A stretch of 11,266 bases of DNA, from positions 1 to 11,266 of the forward strand of contig JAUWXE010000026.1 in the NCBI GenBank assembly GCA_030616535.1, written 5' to 3'. The notes beneath the pieces are model-generated. The model was not told where the DNA came from and did not search any database. It saw only the letters and a list, made by a program, of their open reading frames with translations. The position numbers and the translations under genes were made by a program. This DNA comes from Candidatus Aerophobota bacterium (GTDB lineage: Bacteria; Aerophobota; Aerophobia; Aerophobales; AE-B3A). Shown in pieces: positions 1 through 7,286 of this stretch (the first letter of the stretch is position 1; each line of letters starts with the position of its first letter).

Positions 1-50
1 TCGGCCTTCCAAGCCGATGGTCGCGGGTTCGAATCCCGTTCCCCGCTCCA
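1..50 (+). tRNA. tRNA-Gly(TCC), 5' part cut off by window edge
   Basis: The window opens inside a tRNA. A 5-bp anticodon stem (TCGGC/GCCGA) encloses the 7-base loop CTTCCAA, giving anticodon TCC, which reads GGA glycine codons. A T arm with loop TTCGAAT follows, then the 3' acceptor strand TCCCCGC, discriminator T and an encoded CCA at 48-50. The D arm and 5' acceptor strand lie upstream of the window. It is the first of four tightly spaced tRNA genes on this strand, one base before tRNA-His. Confidence 0.93.
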
Positions 51-51
51 T

Positions 52-130
52 GGTGAGCGTAGCTCAGTCCGGTTAGAGCGCTGGACTGTGGATCCAGTGG
101 TCGGGGGTTCAAATCCCCTCGCTCACCCCA
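52..130 (+). tRNA. tRNA-His(GTG)
   Basis: This is a complete cloverleaf. Anticodon stem CTGGA/TCCAG encloses loop CTGTGGA, giving anticodon GTG. The acceptor strands GTGAGCG and CGCTCAC pair perfectly. An extra G at position 52 faces the discriminator C at 127, the G-1:C73 pair that is the identity mark of histidine tRNA. The 3' CCA is encoded at 128-130. It lies one base after the tRNA-Gly(TCC) gene, so the two are probably processed from one precursor. Confidence 0.96.
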
Positions 131-142
131 TCATCAAAAATC

Positions 143-226
143 AGGGGTCAGTGAACAGTGCTCAGAGGAAAGAGAGAAATCTCCTACCAAATTATTTGAC
201 TACGCACTGACTGCTCACTAGTCCCT
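143..226. repeat. Imperfect inverted repeat between two tRNA genes
   Basis: The left arm at 143-159 (AGGGGTCAGTGAACAGT) is matched in reverse complement by 210-226 (ACTGCTCACTAGTCCCT), with 13 of 17 positions complementary. A 50-base spacer separates the arms. The TCAGTGA/TCACT-type words resemble small dispersed palindromic elements seen between bacterial genes. Whether it is repeated elsewhere in this genome cannot be judged from one window. It fills the only sizeable gap within the tRNA cluster. Confidence 0.4.
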
Positions 227-231
227 GAACT

Positions 232-305
232 GGGCTGTTAGCTCAAGTAGGCAGAGCAACGGACTCTTAATCCGTAGGTTACAGGTTCGATTCCTGTACA
301 GCCCA
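232..305 (+). tRNA. tRNA-Lys(CTT)
   Basis: Acceptor strands GGGCTGT and ACAGCCC pair fully. The anticodon stem ACGGA/TCCGT encloses loop CTCTTAA, giving anticodon CTT, which reads AAG lysine codons. The T arm is ACAGG/CCTGT with loop TTCGATT. The discriminator is A at 305. The following bases are TCA, so CCA is not encoded and must be added after transcription, unlike in the neighbouring Gly(TCC) and His genes. Confidence 0.95.
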
Positions 306-310
306 TCAGA

Positions 311-382
311 GCGGGAATAGCTCAGCGGTAGAGCATCACCTTGCCAAGGTGAGGGTCGCGGGTTCAAATCCCGTTTCCCGCT
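311..382 (+). tRNA. tRNA-Gly(GCC)
   Basis: Acceptor strands GCGGGAA and TTCCCGC pair fully. The anticodon stem TCACC/GGTGA encloses loop TTGCCAA, giving anticodon GCC, which reads GGC and GGU glycine codons. The discriminator is T at 382 and is followed by CCC, so CCA is not encoded. It lies five bases after tRNA-Lys and is the second glycine acceptor of the cluster after the TCC isoacceptor at the window start. Confidence 0.95.
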
Positions 383-614
383 CCCTGAGATTTTCTTTAG
401 AAACTGTGGGATTATGACTGAGCTAGAAAAATTTTACCTATTCCCATAATATTTCCACACACCCAAAGGACTTTTCCCAGAATAATTATGTCTAAGTACC
501 AGCTTATTTAAATTTGACAAAGGGGAAGTCTTGCAGGACCGTAAAAATAAGCATAAAGGAAAAGAGAAACTAAGTAAAAAGATCATCTACTACACATAAA
601 ACAAGAAGGGAAAG

Positions 615-1124
615 ATGCAGCAGGTAAATATTGAAGAAGCCAGGAAAAGAAGATATCCGTTGGGGATAGTTTTAGTGGTAAGCTGCGATAGGAAGGGCAA
701 AGCCAACGTAATGCCGGCTGGCTGGAGTATGGATACCTCAATTGATCCACCTATGTGGGCAGTAAGTGTGGGAAGGACAAGATACACTCATAAGTTAATC
801 AGCCAGACCGACGAGTTTGTGGTAGTCTTTCCCAGCGAGAAACAAAAAGAGGATATATTGTATACTGGAACTCATTCAGGTAGAAACGTGGACAAATTTG
901 CAAACTGTAATTGGAAGCCAATACCAGCTAGGAAGGTCAGGCCTCCTCTTATCGAAGATTCGGTGGCCTGCCTGGAATGTAAAGTGAGCGGAAAACTGGA
1001 TACTGGAGACCATACCATCTTTGCCGGAGAGATTGTCGCAGCTCACGTTTCTCAAGAATACAAGCATCGAGTTTACAATGTGGGCAAAAGGGTCTTTAAG
1101 GTTCTGATCAACGAGGCTCTATAA
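615..1124 (+). CDS. Flavin reductase-like domain protein (flavoredoxin type)
   Basis: The 169-residue product has the layout of the FMN-binding flavin reductase-like family (split beta-barrel). The N-terminal strand is followed by a segment with NVMPAGWSM (about 31-39), DPPMWAVSVGRTRYTHKLI (about 44-62) and an FVVVFPS strand (68-74). This pattern is typical of the flavin-contacting face of flavoredoxin-like proteins. The length matches single-domain members, which are soluble and dimeric and bind FMN; some reduce flavin or pass electrons to partner enzymes. The substrate cannot be inferred here. The ATG at 615 has AGAAGGG four bases upstream. It stands alone between a tRNA cluster and the tRNA-Leu/tig unit, so context gives no pathway. 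The only cysteines are C24, C98, C119 and C122, with no iron-sulfur pattern. Confidence 0.85.
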   Translation: MQQVNIEEARKRRYPLGIVLVVSCDRKGKANVMPAGWSMDTSIDPPMWAVSVGRTRYTHKLISQTDEFVVVFPSEKQKEDILYTGTHSGRNVDKFANCNWKPIPARKVRPPLIEDSVACLECKVSGKLDTGDHTIFAGEIVAAHVSQEYKHRVYNVGKRVFKVLINEAL

Positions 1125-1181
1125 TTGGCCACTAAAATAGCCAAAATGCTTTCTTCCAAATGAGAAACCTACAACCTGGAA

Positions 1182-1210
1182 TTGTAATTACTTTTAAAAT
1201 GTGTTACAAT
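1182..1210 (+). promoter_or_regulatory. Sigma70-type promoter for tRNA-Leu and probably tig-clpP
   Basis: The -35 box TTGTAA (1182-1187) and -10 box TACAAT (1205-1210) are separated by exactly 17 bases. Each differs from consensus at one or two positions. Transcription would start near 1217 and run through about 135 bases of leader before tRNA-Leu. It is the best promoter match I see upstream of the tig region. Assignment rests on sequence only. Confidence 0.5.
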
Positions 1211-1351
1211 TAAAATAAGCGAATCTGGGGAAAGTGCCTACTAAGACCAGAAGATTCTCAAGAGTTGTCCGATGGTCGAGTGGCATTCGAAAAAACTATG
1301 GGTTGTTATTCCCCGGGTGTGCGAGAGTAAACTCTTTTTAAATATGGGATT

Positions 1352-1436
1352 GCGAGGGTGGCGGAATCGGTAGACGCGCTAGACTTAGGATCTAGTGAGG
1401 GAACTCATGGGGGTTCGAGTCCCCCCTCTCGCACCA
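1352..1436 (+). tRNA. tRNA-Leu(TAG)
   Basis: This is a class II tRNA with a long variable arm. Acceptor strands GCGAGGG and CTCTCGC pair with one G-U. Anticodon stem CTAGA/TCTAG encloses loop CTTAGGA, giving anticodon TAG, which reads CUA/CUN leucine codons. The variable arm (TGAGGGAACTCA region) precedes a T arm of GGGGG/CCCCC with loop TTCGAGT. The discriminator is A at 1433 and CCA is encoded at 1434-1436. It lies only 21 bases before the trigger factor start codon, so the two are probably cotranscribed. Confidence 0.96.
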
Positions 1437-1457
1437 AGAATAAAAGGATTATAAATC

Positions 1458-2774
1458 ATGCAGATAGCAGTAGAGAAAAAAGAGGGAGCAGAGCTTAGCT
1501 TTAAAGTCGAAGTACCAAAGGAGAGGGTGGAGGAGGAACTCTCACAGGCTTTTCGCAGATTGGTCAGAGAAGTAAAGGTTCCGGGATTCAGAAAGGGGAA
1601 AGTCCCCAGAAAAATCTTTGAGCACCGATTTGGCCAGGGAATCCTGCAGGAGGAGGTGATCAAAAAGCTCTATCCAGAGGTTTACCGAGAGGTGGTGAAC
1701 CAACAGAGCCTCTCTCCCATCATCGAGCCAACTCTGGAGATCCTTCAATTCTCTCCCAATAAGCCCTTGATTTTAAGGATGGATCTAGTAACTAAACCGG
1801 AGGTAAAACTAAGTAAATATAAAGGAATCAAGGTTAAAGAAAGGAAAATAGAGACTTCCAAAGATGAGATAACCAGGGCCTTAAGACAACTTCAGGAACA
1901 GTATGCCGATTACCCACCGGTGAAAGAGAAAAGGGGTGTAAGGGATAATGATTGGGTAACTTTAGACTGGAAATCTTTTTATAAAGGAAAATTACTTCCC
2001 CGGGGAGTTGAGAAGAATTTCACTCTCCAGATAGGATCGCCAGCTTTCCCTCCTTCCTTCTCCCAAGGCTTAATTGGACTAAAGACCGGAGAAAAAAGAT
2101 CCTTAGAGATTCAATTTCCCCTTAATTATCCCCATAAAGATTTTACGGGAAGAGAAATTACTTTCGAGGTAACTTTAAAAGAAATAAGAGAAAAAAGAGT
2201 TCCTCGTCTTAACGCTGAATTTGCCAAGAATCTAAAATTTGATAATTTAAAGAGTCTAAGAAAACATATCAAAGATAATATAGCGAAAACCAAGAAAAAC
2301 TGGGAGGAGAAAAGGTTAAAGGCGGAAACCGTAAGGGAGGTAGTAGAAAGTAGCACGGTGGATCTTCCTTTATCTCTGGTAGAAAGGAAGGTTGATGAGA
2401 GAAGAAGACAACTAGAAAATAGATTAAAGGAACGGGGAACTTCGCTTGAGAACTATATTAAAGATCAGAAGTTGTCCGAAAAAGAGCTGCAGGAGAAATT
2501 AAAGTCTGAAGGAGAAAAAGATCTAAAAACTTATTTTGTTTTGGAGGCTATTGCTGAACAGGAGAAGATCGAGGTAAAAGAAGAAGAAATAGAGAAAAGA
2601 CTAAGATCGTCAGTAAGAGGTAAGGTGGAAGAAAAAGACATAATTAGACTAAAGAATAGCCTGGCTGCTAGGGGGGAGCTAAAAATTCTAGCAGCCGAGC
2701 TAAGAAATGAAAAAGTAATCGATTTTCTATACCACCAGGCCAAGATAGAGAAAGCAAAGGTCTTGAAAATATAA
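1458..2774 (+). CDS. tig: Trigger factor, ribosome-associated chaperone and prolyl isomerase
   Basis: The 438-residue product is collinear with trigger factor, close to the usual 430-450. The N-terminal ribosome-binding domain carries the signature VPGFRKGKVP at residues 41-50, the loop that docks on ribosomal protein L23 at the exit tunnel. A FKBP-like peptidyl-prolyl isomerase domain follows at about 160-243, with GLIGLKTGEKRSLEIQFP and the GREITFEVTLKEI strand. The rest is the charged, helical C-terminal chaperone domain rich in K and E. It acts in the cytoplasm on nascent chains. The ATG at 1458 has AAGGA (1444-1448) nine bases upstream. It follows tRNA-Leu by 21 bases and precedes clpP by 20, a folding/degradation pairing common in bacteria. 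The high lysine and glutamate content is in keeping with its neighbours. Confidence 0.96.
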   Translation: MQIAVEKKEGAELSFKVEVPKERVEEELSQAFRRLVREVKVPGFRKGKVPRKIFEHRFGQGILQEEVIKKLYPEVYREVVNQQSLSPIIEPTLEILQFSPNKPLILRMDLVTKPEVKLSKYKGIKVKERKIETSKDEITRALRQLQEQYADYPPVKEKRGVRDNDWVTLDWKSFYKGKLLPRGVEKNFTLQIGSPAFPPSFSQGLIGLKTGEKRSLEIQFPLNYPHKDFTGREITFEVTLKEIREKRVPRLNAEFAKNLKFDNLKSLRKHIKDNIAKTKKNWEEKRLKAETVREVVESSTVDLPLSLVERKVDERRRQLENRLKERGTSLENYIKDQKLSEKELQEKLKSEGEKDLKTYFVLEAIAEQEKIEVKEEEIEKRLRSSVRGKVEEKDIIRLKNSLAARGELKILAAELRNEKVIDFLYHQAKIEKAKVLKI

Positions 2775-2794
2775 AAACAAGCAAGGAGGGTAAA

Positions 2795-3385
2795 GTGACT
2801 TTAATCCCTATAGTGGTCGAAAGAACAGCAAGAGGAGAAAGGGCTTATGATATCTATTCCCGATTGCTTAGAGATAGAATCATCTTCATAGGTCAGCCTA
2901 TCGACGACAACGTGGCTAACACAGTAATCGCTCAGATGCTTTTCTTAGAGGTTCAGGACCCCAAGAAGGATATGAAGCTCTATATTAACTCACCGGGAGG
3001 ATTGGTGACCTCAGGACTGGCTATTTATGACACTATGCAGTATGTCCAACCAGATGTATCCACGATCTGTATGGGGCAGGCGGCCAGTGCAGCTGCCCTG
3101 CTTCTGGCTGCTGGAACTCGCGGAAAGAGACTGAGTCTCCCCAATGCTAATATTCTCATCCATCAACCTATGGGGGGAGCACGGGGACAGGCTAGCGATG
3201 TGGGGATTCAAGCACGACAGATTCTCAGGATCAAGGATAGATTGAACGAGATTTTTGTAAAGCACACCGGCCAGTCAAAAGAGAAGATTGAAAGAGATAC
3301 AGATAGGGATTTTTATATGACAGCGGAGGAGGCTAAGAAATACGGACTCATTGATAAGGTAATTGAAAGTAAAAAGATAAGATAG
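2795..3385 (+). CDS. clpP: ATP-dependent Clp protease proteolytic subunit
   Basis: This 196-residue serine peptidase forms the double-heptamer chamber that degrades unfolded proteins delivered by a Clp ATPase. The catalytic triad is visible: Ser98 in GQAAS (94-98), His123 in LIHQPMGG, and Asp172 in the ERDTDRD segment. The N-terminal motif IPIVVERTARGERAYDIYSRLL and the oxyanion strand INSPGG (64-69) are typical of true housekeeping ClpP. The propeptide is very short or absent, since the conserved region starts at residue 4. The GTG start at 2795 is supported by the strong site AAGGAGG at 2783-2789. It lies 20 bases after tig. Its usual downstream partner clpX is not here, so the cognate unfoldase must be encoded elsewhere. 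Confidence 0.97.
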   Translation: MTLIPIVVERTARGERAYDIYSRLLRDRIIFIGQPIDDNVANTVIAQMLFLEVQDPKKDMKLYINSPGGLVTSGLAIYDTMQYVQPDVSTICMGQAASAAALLLAAGTRGKRLSLPNANILIHQPMGGARGQASDVGIQARQILRIKDRLNEIFVKHTGQSKEKIERDTDRDFYMTAEEAKKYGLIDKVIESKKIR

Positions 3386-3424
3386 TTCGTGAACTCTCAA
3401 GCAAATATTCCCCTTGAATGGGCT

Positions 3425-3432
3425 GGAGAGGA
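3425..3432 (+). promoter_or_regulatory. Ribosome binding site that sets the start of ntpA
   Basis: GGAGAGGA ends six bases before the ATG at 3439. The in-frame ATG at 3418 lies upstream of this site and would add seven residues (MGWRGFY) with no homology value. The internal ATG, giving MSKEGQIIKIAGPLV, is therefore preferred. Confidence 0.65.
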
Positions 3433-3438
3433 TTCTAC

Positions 3439-5217
3439 ATGAGTAAGGAAGGCCAAATAATCAAGATCGCAGGTCCCCTGGTGGTTGCTCGGGGTATCCC
3501 CAGAGCCAGAATGTTTGATGTAGTGCGGGTAGGAAAGGAAAGACTGATTGGTGAAATTCTGGAAATAAGAGGTGATAATGCCTCTATCCAGGTCTACGAG
3601 GAAACAGGTGGCTTAAAGCCGAGAGAGCCGGTGGAGTCAACTTATCAACCCTTATCAGTGGAATTAGCCCCTGGTATATTGGGAAACATATATGATGGAA
3701 TACAACGTCCTTTGGATTTAATCAAGGCAATGAAAGGGGATTTTATTTCTCGAGGAATCGAATTACCGGCTATTGACCACGAAAAAGAGTGGAATTTCAA
3801 GCCAAGGGTGAAAGAAGGAAAAGAGGTGGTGGCGGGAGATGTTCTAGGAGTAGTGCAGGAAACAGAGATAGTCGAGCATCGCATCCTCGTCCCCTTTGGA
3901 ATTAAGGGAAAGATAAAGAAAATAAGAGAAGGCAAAGTAAAGGTGGAAGATACCATTACGGTAATTAGAACTCGGGAAGGAAAGGAAAAGGAAGTCTCTA
4001 TGCTTCAGAGATGGCCAGTGAGGAAGATGAGGCCCTACAAAAAACAATTGAATCCTGAAGAGCCTCTAATTACTGGTCAAAGGGTCATCGATACCTTCTT
4101 TCCCATAGCCAAAGGGGGAACTGCCTGTATCCCTGGCCCCTTCGGCTCGGGAAAGACGGTCGTTCAGCACCAGCTTTCCAAATGGGTGGATGCAGATATT
4201 ATCGTGTTTACGGCGTGTGGTGAACGTGGAAATGAGGTTGCCGATGTCTTGAGGGAATTCCCAAAACTCAAGGACCCCAAAACGGGCAAATCCCTCATGC
4301 AAAGAACAATCCTCATCGCCAATACCTCCAATATGCCGGTAGCAGCCAGGGAAGCTTCCATATACACGGGAATTACTCTGGCTGAATACTATCGAGACAT
4401 GGGCTATAATGTGGCTTTGATGGCTGATTCTACCTCCCGCTGGGCTGAGGCCTTAAGAGAGATGTCAGGAAGACTTGAAGAGATGCCCGGAGAAGAAGGA
4501 TACCCTGCCTACCTCCCTTCAAGATTGGCCGAATTCTACGAGAGAGCAGGAAAGATCATCTGCCTGGGACGCGATGAGCGAAAGGCAAGTTTGAGCACCA
4601 TTGGAGCAGTATCACCTCCAGGAGGGGATCTCTCCGAACCAGTAGTTCAGGCTACTTTACGGGTGGTAAGGGTTTTCTGGGCCCTGGTGGCTGAACTAGC
4701 TTATCAGCGTCACTTTCCAGCCATACATTGGCTGCGCAGCTATTCCCTCTATCTGGATGATCTGAAGGGATATTTTGCACGAGAAGTGGCTGCTGATTGG
4801 ATGGACCTAAGAAGAAGAGCCATGGCCCTTCTTCAAAAGGAAGATGAGCTAAGAGAAACGGTGAGGCTGGTAGGCCTGGATGCCCTGTCTAATCAAGACC
4901 GAATAGCTATGGAGACAGCCCGCTCATTGAGAGAGGACTTTCTGCAGCAATTTGCTTTTCATCCCATAGATACCTATACTTCAATTAAAAAACAGTATTT
5001 GATGCTCAAGGTGGTTCTAAATTACTATGATGAATGCCTAACCGCCTTAAAAAAAGGTGTGGTTTTAAAGGACCTTACTTCTCTTCCCGTAAGAGAAGAT
5101 ATTGCTAAGGTCAAGTATATTCCCGATAAAGAAGTAGAAAGAGAGATGGAAAAGATCAATCAAAAGCTTAAAGCAGAGGTTAGTGAGTTGATAACCAAAA
5201 CTGGGGGCACAGTGTGA
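3439..5217 (+). CDS. ntpA: V/A-type ATPase catalytic subunit A
   Basis: The 592-residue catalytic subunit of a rotary V/A-type ATPase alternates with B in the cytoplasmic A3B3 head. The N-terminal beta-barrel (about 5-75) is followed by the bulge domain special to A subunits (about 115-200). The nucleotide domain carries the P-loop GPFGSGKT at 233-240, catalytic glutamate E262 in GERGNE, and the Walker B region ALMADSTSRWAEALRE (326-341). The helical C-terminal domain is full length. The motifs are intact, so it should be active in ATP synthesis or hydrolysis; the direction and the ion (H+ or Na+) depend on subunits not present here. It starts 53 bases after clpP with no obvious terminator between them and overlaps ntpB by 4 bases, suggesting translational coupling. 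Confidence 0.97.
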   Translation: MSKEGQIIKIAGPLVVARGIPRARMFDVVRVGKERLIGEILEIRGDNASIQVYEETGGLKPREPVESTYQPLSVELAPGILGNIYDGIQRPLDLIKAMKGDFISRGIELPAIDHEKEWNFKPRVKEGKEVVAGDVLGVVQETEIVEHRILVPFGIKGKIKKIREGKVKVEDTITVIRTREGKEKEVSMLQRWPVRKMRPYKKQLNPEEPLITGQRVIDTFFPIAKGGTACIPGPFGSGKTVVQHQLSKWVDADIIVFTACGERGNEVADVLREFPKLKDPKTGKSLMQRTILIANTSNMPVAAREASIYTGITLAEYYRDMGYNVALMADSTSRWAEALREMSGRLEEMPGEEGYPAYLPSRLAEFYERAGKIICLGRDERKASLSTIGAVSPPGGDLSEPVVQATLRVVRVFWALVAELAYQRHFPAIHWLRSYSLYLDDLKGYFAREVAADWMDLRRRAMALLQKEDELRETVRLVGLDALSNQDRIAMETARSLREDFLQQFAFHPIDTYTSIKKQYLMLKVVLNYYDECLTALKKGVVLKDLTSLPVREDIAKVKYIPDKEVEREMEKINQKLKAEVSELITKTGGTV

Positions 5218-6602
5218 GAATCAAAGAATATACCACGGTAAAAGAGCTCACCGGTCCGCTAATGCTGGTAGATAAAGTATCGGATGTCTCTTACGAGGAA
5301 CTGGTAGAGATAGAACTTTCTAATGGTGAAAGGAGACGGGGTAGAGTGCTGGAAGTAACCTCCGAGGCAGCTCTAGTGCAATTATTTGAACGGGCCACCG
5401 AATTAGGAGTCAAGGGAGCTCAGATAAAGTTTCTCGGTAAGGGAATCCAGTTAGGAGTCTCCGAGGACATTCTAGGAAGAGTATTTGATGGATGGGGTAG
5501 ACCCCGGGATGATGCTCCACCCATCATACCTGAGGAAAGGCTAGATATAGGGGGAAGACCAATGAATCCTGAGGCTCGAGCCTATCCAATTGAGTTCATC
5601 CAGACAGGAATATCAGCCATTGATGGTCTTAATACTTTGTCAAGGGGGCAGAAACTACCCATCTTCTCTGGAGCCGGTCTGCCCCATATACAGGTTGCCG
5701 CTCAAATCGCTCGACAAGCCAGAGTTTTAGCAAAAGAAGAAGAATTTGGTGTAGTCTTCGCTGCTATGGGCATAACCTTTGAGGAGGCAAATTTCTTTGT
5801 CACCGATTTTGAAAGATCAGGTGCTATCGAGAAAACTACGCTTTTTTTGAACCTTGCCGATGACCCGGTAATTGAGAGGATCTCCACTCCCAGAATGGCC
5901 TTAACCTGTGCTGAATACCTGGCCTTTAAAAAGGGGATGCATATCCTGGTTATCTTAATTGATATGACTAACTACGCAGAGGCTCTGCGGGAACTATCTG
6001 CAGCCAGGAGGGAGGTCCCGGGAAGAAGGGGATACCCGGGCTACCTTTACACAGATCTGGCTAGCATTTACGAGCGAGCGGGTAGAATCAAAGAAAAAGA
6101 AGGCTCCATTACCTTAATTCCCATTTTAACTATGCCTGATGATGATAAAACCCATCCTATTCCTGACCTTACCGGGTACATCACCGAAGGGCAGATAATA
6201 CTCCAAAGAAATCTTCATCAAAAGGGAATCTATCCCCCCATAAATGTTCTTCCCTCTTTATCTCGTTTAATGGATGAGGGAGTAGGGGAAGGCAAAACCC
6301 GGGAAGATCATCGGGAACTTTCCAATCAACTTTACGCTGCCTATGCTCAAGGTATGGAAATCAGAGAACTGGCCCTGGTTATGGGAGAAGCAACTTTGAG
6401 TGAGATGGATAAAAAATATCTTCAATTCGCTGATGAATTTGAACAGGAATTTGTCTCTCAGGGGGAAAATGAAGATAGGAAGGTAGAGGAGACTCTAGAT
6501 CTTGGCTGGAAGCTTTTAAAAATGATTCCTACCCCGGAGTTAAAAAGAGTGAGGGATGAGTTTATAGAAAAATACGGCCATCGAGACTCCAAAGAAGAGT
6601 GA
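5214..6602 (+). CDS. ntpB: V/A-type ATPase regulatory subunit B
   Basis: The 462-residue non-catalytic B subunit is the partner of A in the rotary head. It shows the expected degenerate P-loop, FSGAGLPH at 151-158, in place of a true Walker A. It also has the conserved LILIDMTNYAEALRE-like segment (here 245-260, ILVILIDMTNYAEALRE) and PSLSRLM with R351, the likely arginine finger reaching into the catalytic site of A. The length matches bacterial and archaeal B subunits (about 455-475). The GTG start at 5214 overlaps the ntpA stop as GTGA, with GGGGG at 5203-5207 as a weak binding site. The start residues MRIKEYTTVKELTGPLM fit the family, supporting the GTG. Subunit D follows after 9 bases. 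Confidence 0.97.
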   Translation: MRIKEYTTVKELTGPLMLVDKVSDVSYEELVEIELSNGERRRGRVLEVTSEAALVQLFERATELGVKGAQIKFLGKGIQLGVSEDILGRVFDGWGRPRDDAPPIIPEERLDIGGRPMNPEARAYPIEFIQTGISAIDGLNTLSRGQKLPIFSGAGLPHIQVAAQIARQARVLAKEEEFGVVFAAMGITFEEANFFVTDFERSGAIEKTTLFLNLADDPVIERISTPRMALTCAEYLAFKKGMHILVILIDMTNYAEALRELSAARREVPGRRGYPGYLYTDLASIYERAGRIKEKEGSITLIPILTMPDDDKTHPIPDLTGYITEGQIILQRNLHQKGIYPPINVLPSLSRLMDEGVGEGKTREDHRELSNQLYAAYAQGMEIRELALVMGEATLSEMDKKYLQFADEFEQEFVSQGENEDRKVEETLDLGWKLLKMIPTPELKRVRDEFIEKYGHRDSKEE

Positions 6603-6611
6603 GGTTCTAAC

Positions 6612-7241
6612 TTGCCTGAAATTCTGCAGGTCAATCCCACCCGGATGGAGCTTCTAAAACAGAGACAAAGGCTAGTCATGGCTCGAAGAGCCCATGACCT
6701 TTTGGAAGACAAAAGAGATGAGTTAATCCAAAAATTCCTTCCCCTGGTTAAAGAAGTACGGGAACTGCAAGGTACGGTTAGGCAAGAGTTAGAAAGGATT
6801 TATGCCGATTTTCAGATGGCCAAGATGCTCAGCTCCGAAAAGGAGATAGAAGAAGCTCTTATGTGGACAGAGATGCGAATAGATGTGGAAATCTCAGGTT
6901 ATACCCTTATGAAAGCTCCTCAATACCAATTAATAGCCGAGGGAGAACCCTTATCTTATGGTTTTTATGGGACTAACTGGAAGCTAGATCTTGCTTTGAC
7001 ATCGTTTTTGGATCTCGTTCCCTCGCTGCTTCATCTGGCTGAGAAGGAGAATGAGGTTGAGAGGCTAGCTAAGGAAATAGAGCGAACTAGAAGAAGGGTA
7101 AATGCCCTCGAGTATATCTTCATCCCCAGGGTAGAACAGGCGGTAAAGCACATAACTATGAAGCTTGAAGAACGAGAAAGAGCACATATCATTAACCTTA
7201 TGAAGATAAAGGAAATGATGGAAAGAGGTTCAGCTTTTTAA
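6612..7241 (+). CDS. ntpD: V/A-type ATPase central shaft subunit D
   Basis: The 209-residue subunit D is the rotor shaft that turns inside the A3B3 head. The N-terminal signature VNPTRMELLKQRQRLVMARR (8-27), followed by AHDLLEDKRDELIQKFL, is diagnostic. The protein is two long helices predicted to pair as a coiled coil, N-terminal to about 75 and C-terminal from about 140, with a short globular part between. Start is TTG at 6612, placed by the family N-terminus and by GAGG at 6601-6604, which overlaps the ntpB stop. It is the last gene of the plus-strand unit; the next gene is convergent, 45 bases away. No I, K, C, E, F or G subunit gene follows or precedes within the window. Confidence 0.95.
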   Translation: MPEILQVNPTRMELLKQRQRLVMARRAHDLLEDKRDELIQKFLPLVKEVRELQGTVRQELERIYADFQMAKMLSSEKEIEEALMWTEMRIDVEISGYTLMKAPQYQLIAEGEPLSYGFYGTNWKLDLALTSFLDLVPSLLHLAEKENEVERLAKEIERTRRRVNALEYIFIPRVEQAVKHITMKLEERERAHIINLMKIKEMMERGSAF

Positions 7242-7286
7242 GAAGAACCGAACAAACCTTATCAGCTGAGAGATACTTAATTTTCC

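Noticed and set aside
514..519. Perfect TTGACA -35 box upstream of the flavin reductase gene
   Set aside because: At 16-18 bases downstream there is no acceptable -10 box (GACCGT or ACCGTA), so I do not call a promoter.
1268..1325. tRNA-like text (GGTCGAGTGG and GGGTTGTTATTCCCC) suggesting a degraded tRNA
   Set aside because: The acceptor strands do not pair and no anticodon stem can be drawn.
1323..1340. Small hairpin with T run before tRNA-Leu as an intrinsic terminator
   Set aside because: Only five weak pairs with one G-U and a tail of three Ts; too weak, and it would cut the tRNA-Leu-tig transcript off from its promoter.
3374..3390. AGTT-CGTG-AACT hairpin after clpP as a terminator
   Set aside because: A four-pair stem without a T run; not a terminator, so read-through into ntpA is likely.
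7242..7286. Bidirectional terminator between ntpD and the convergent LpxB-related gene
   Set aside because: Only short AT-only pairing (TTAAT/ATTAA) is visible, with no stable stem.
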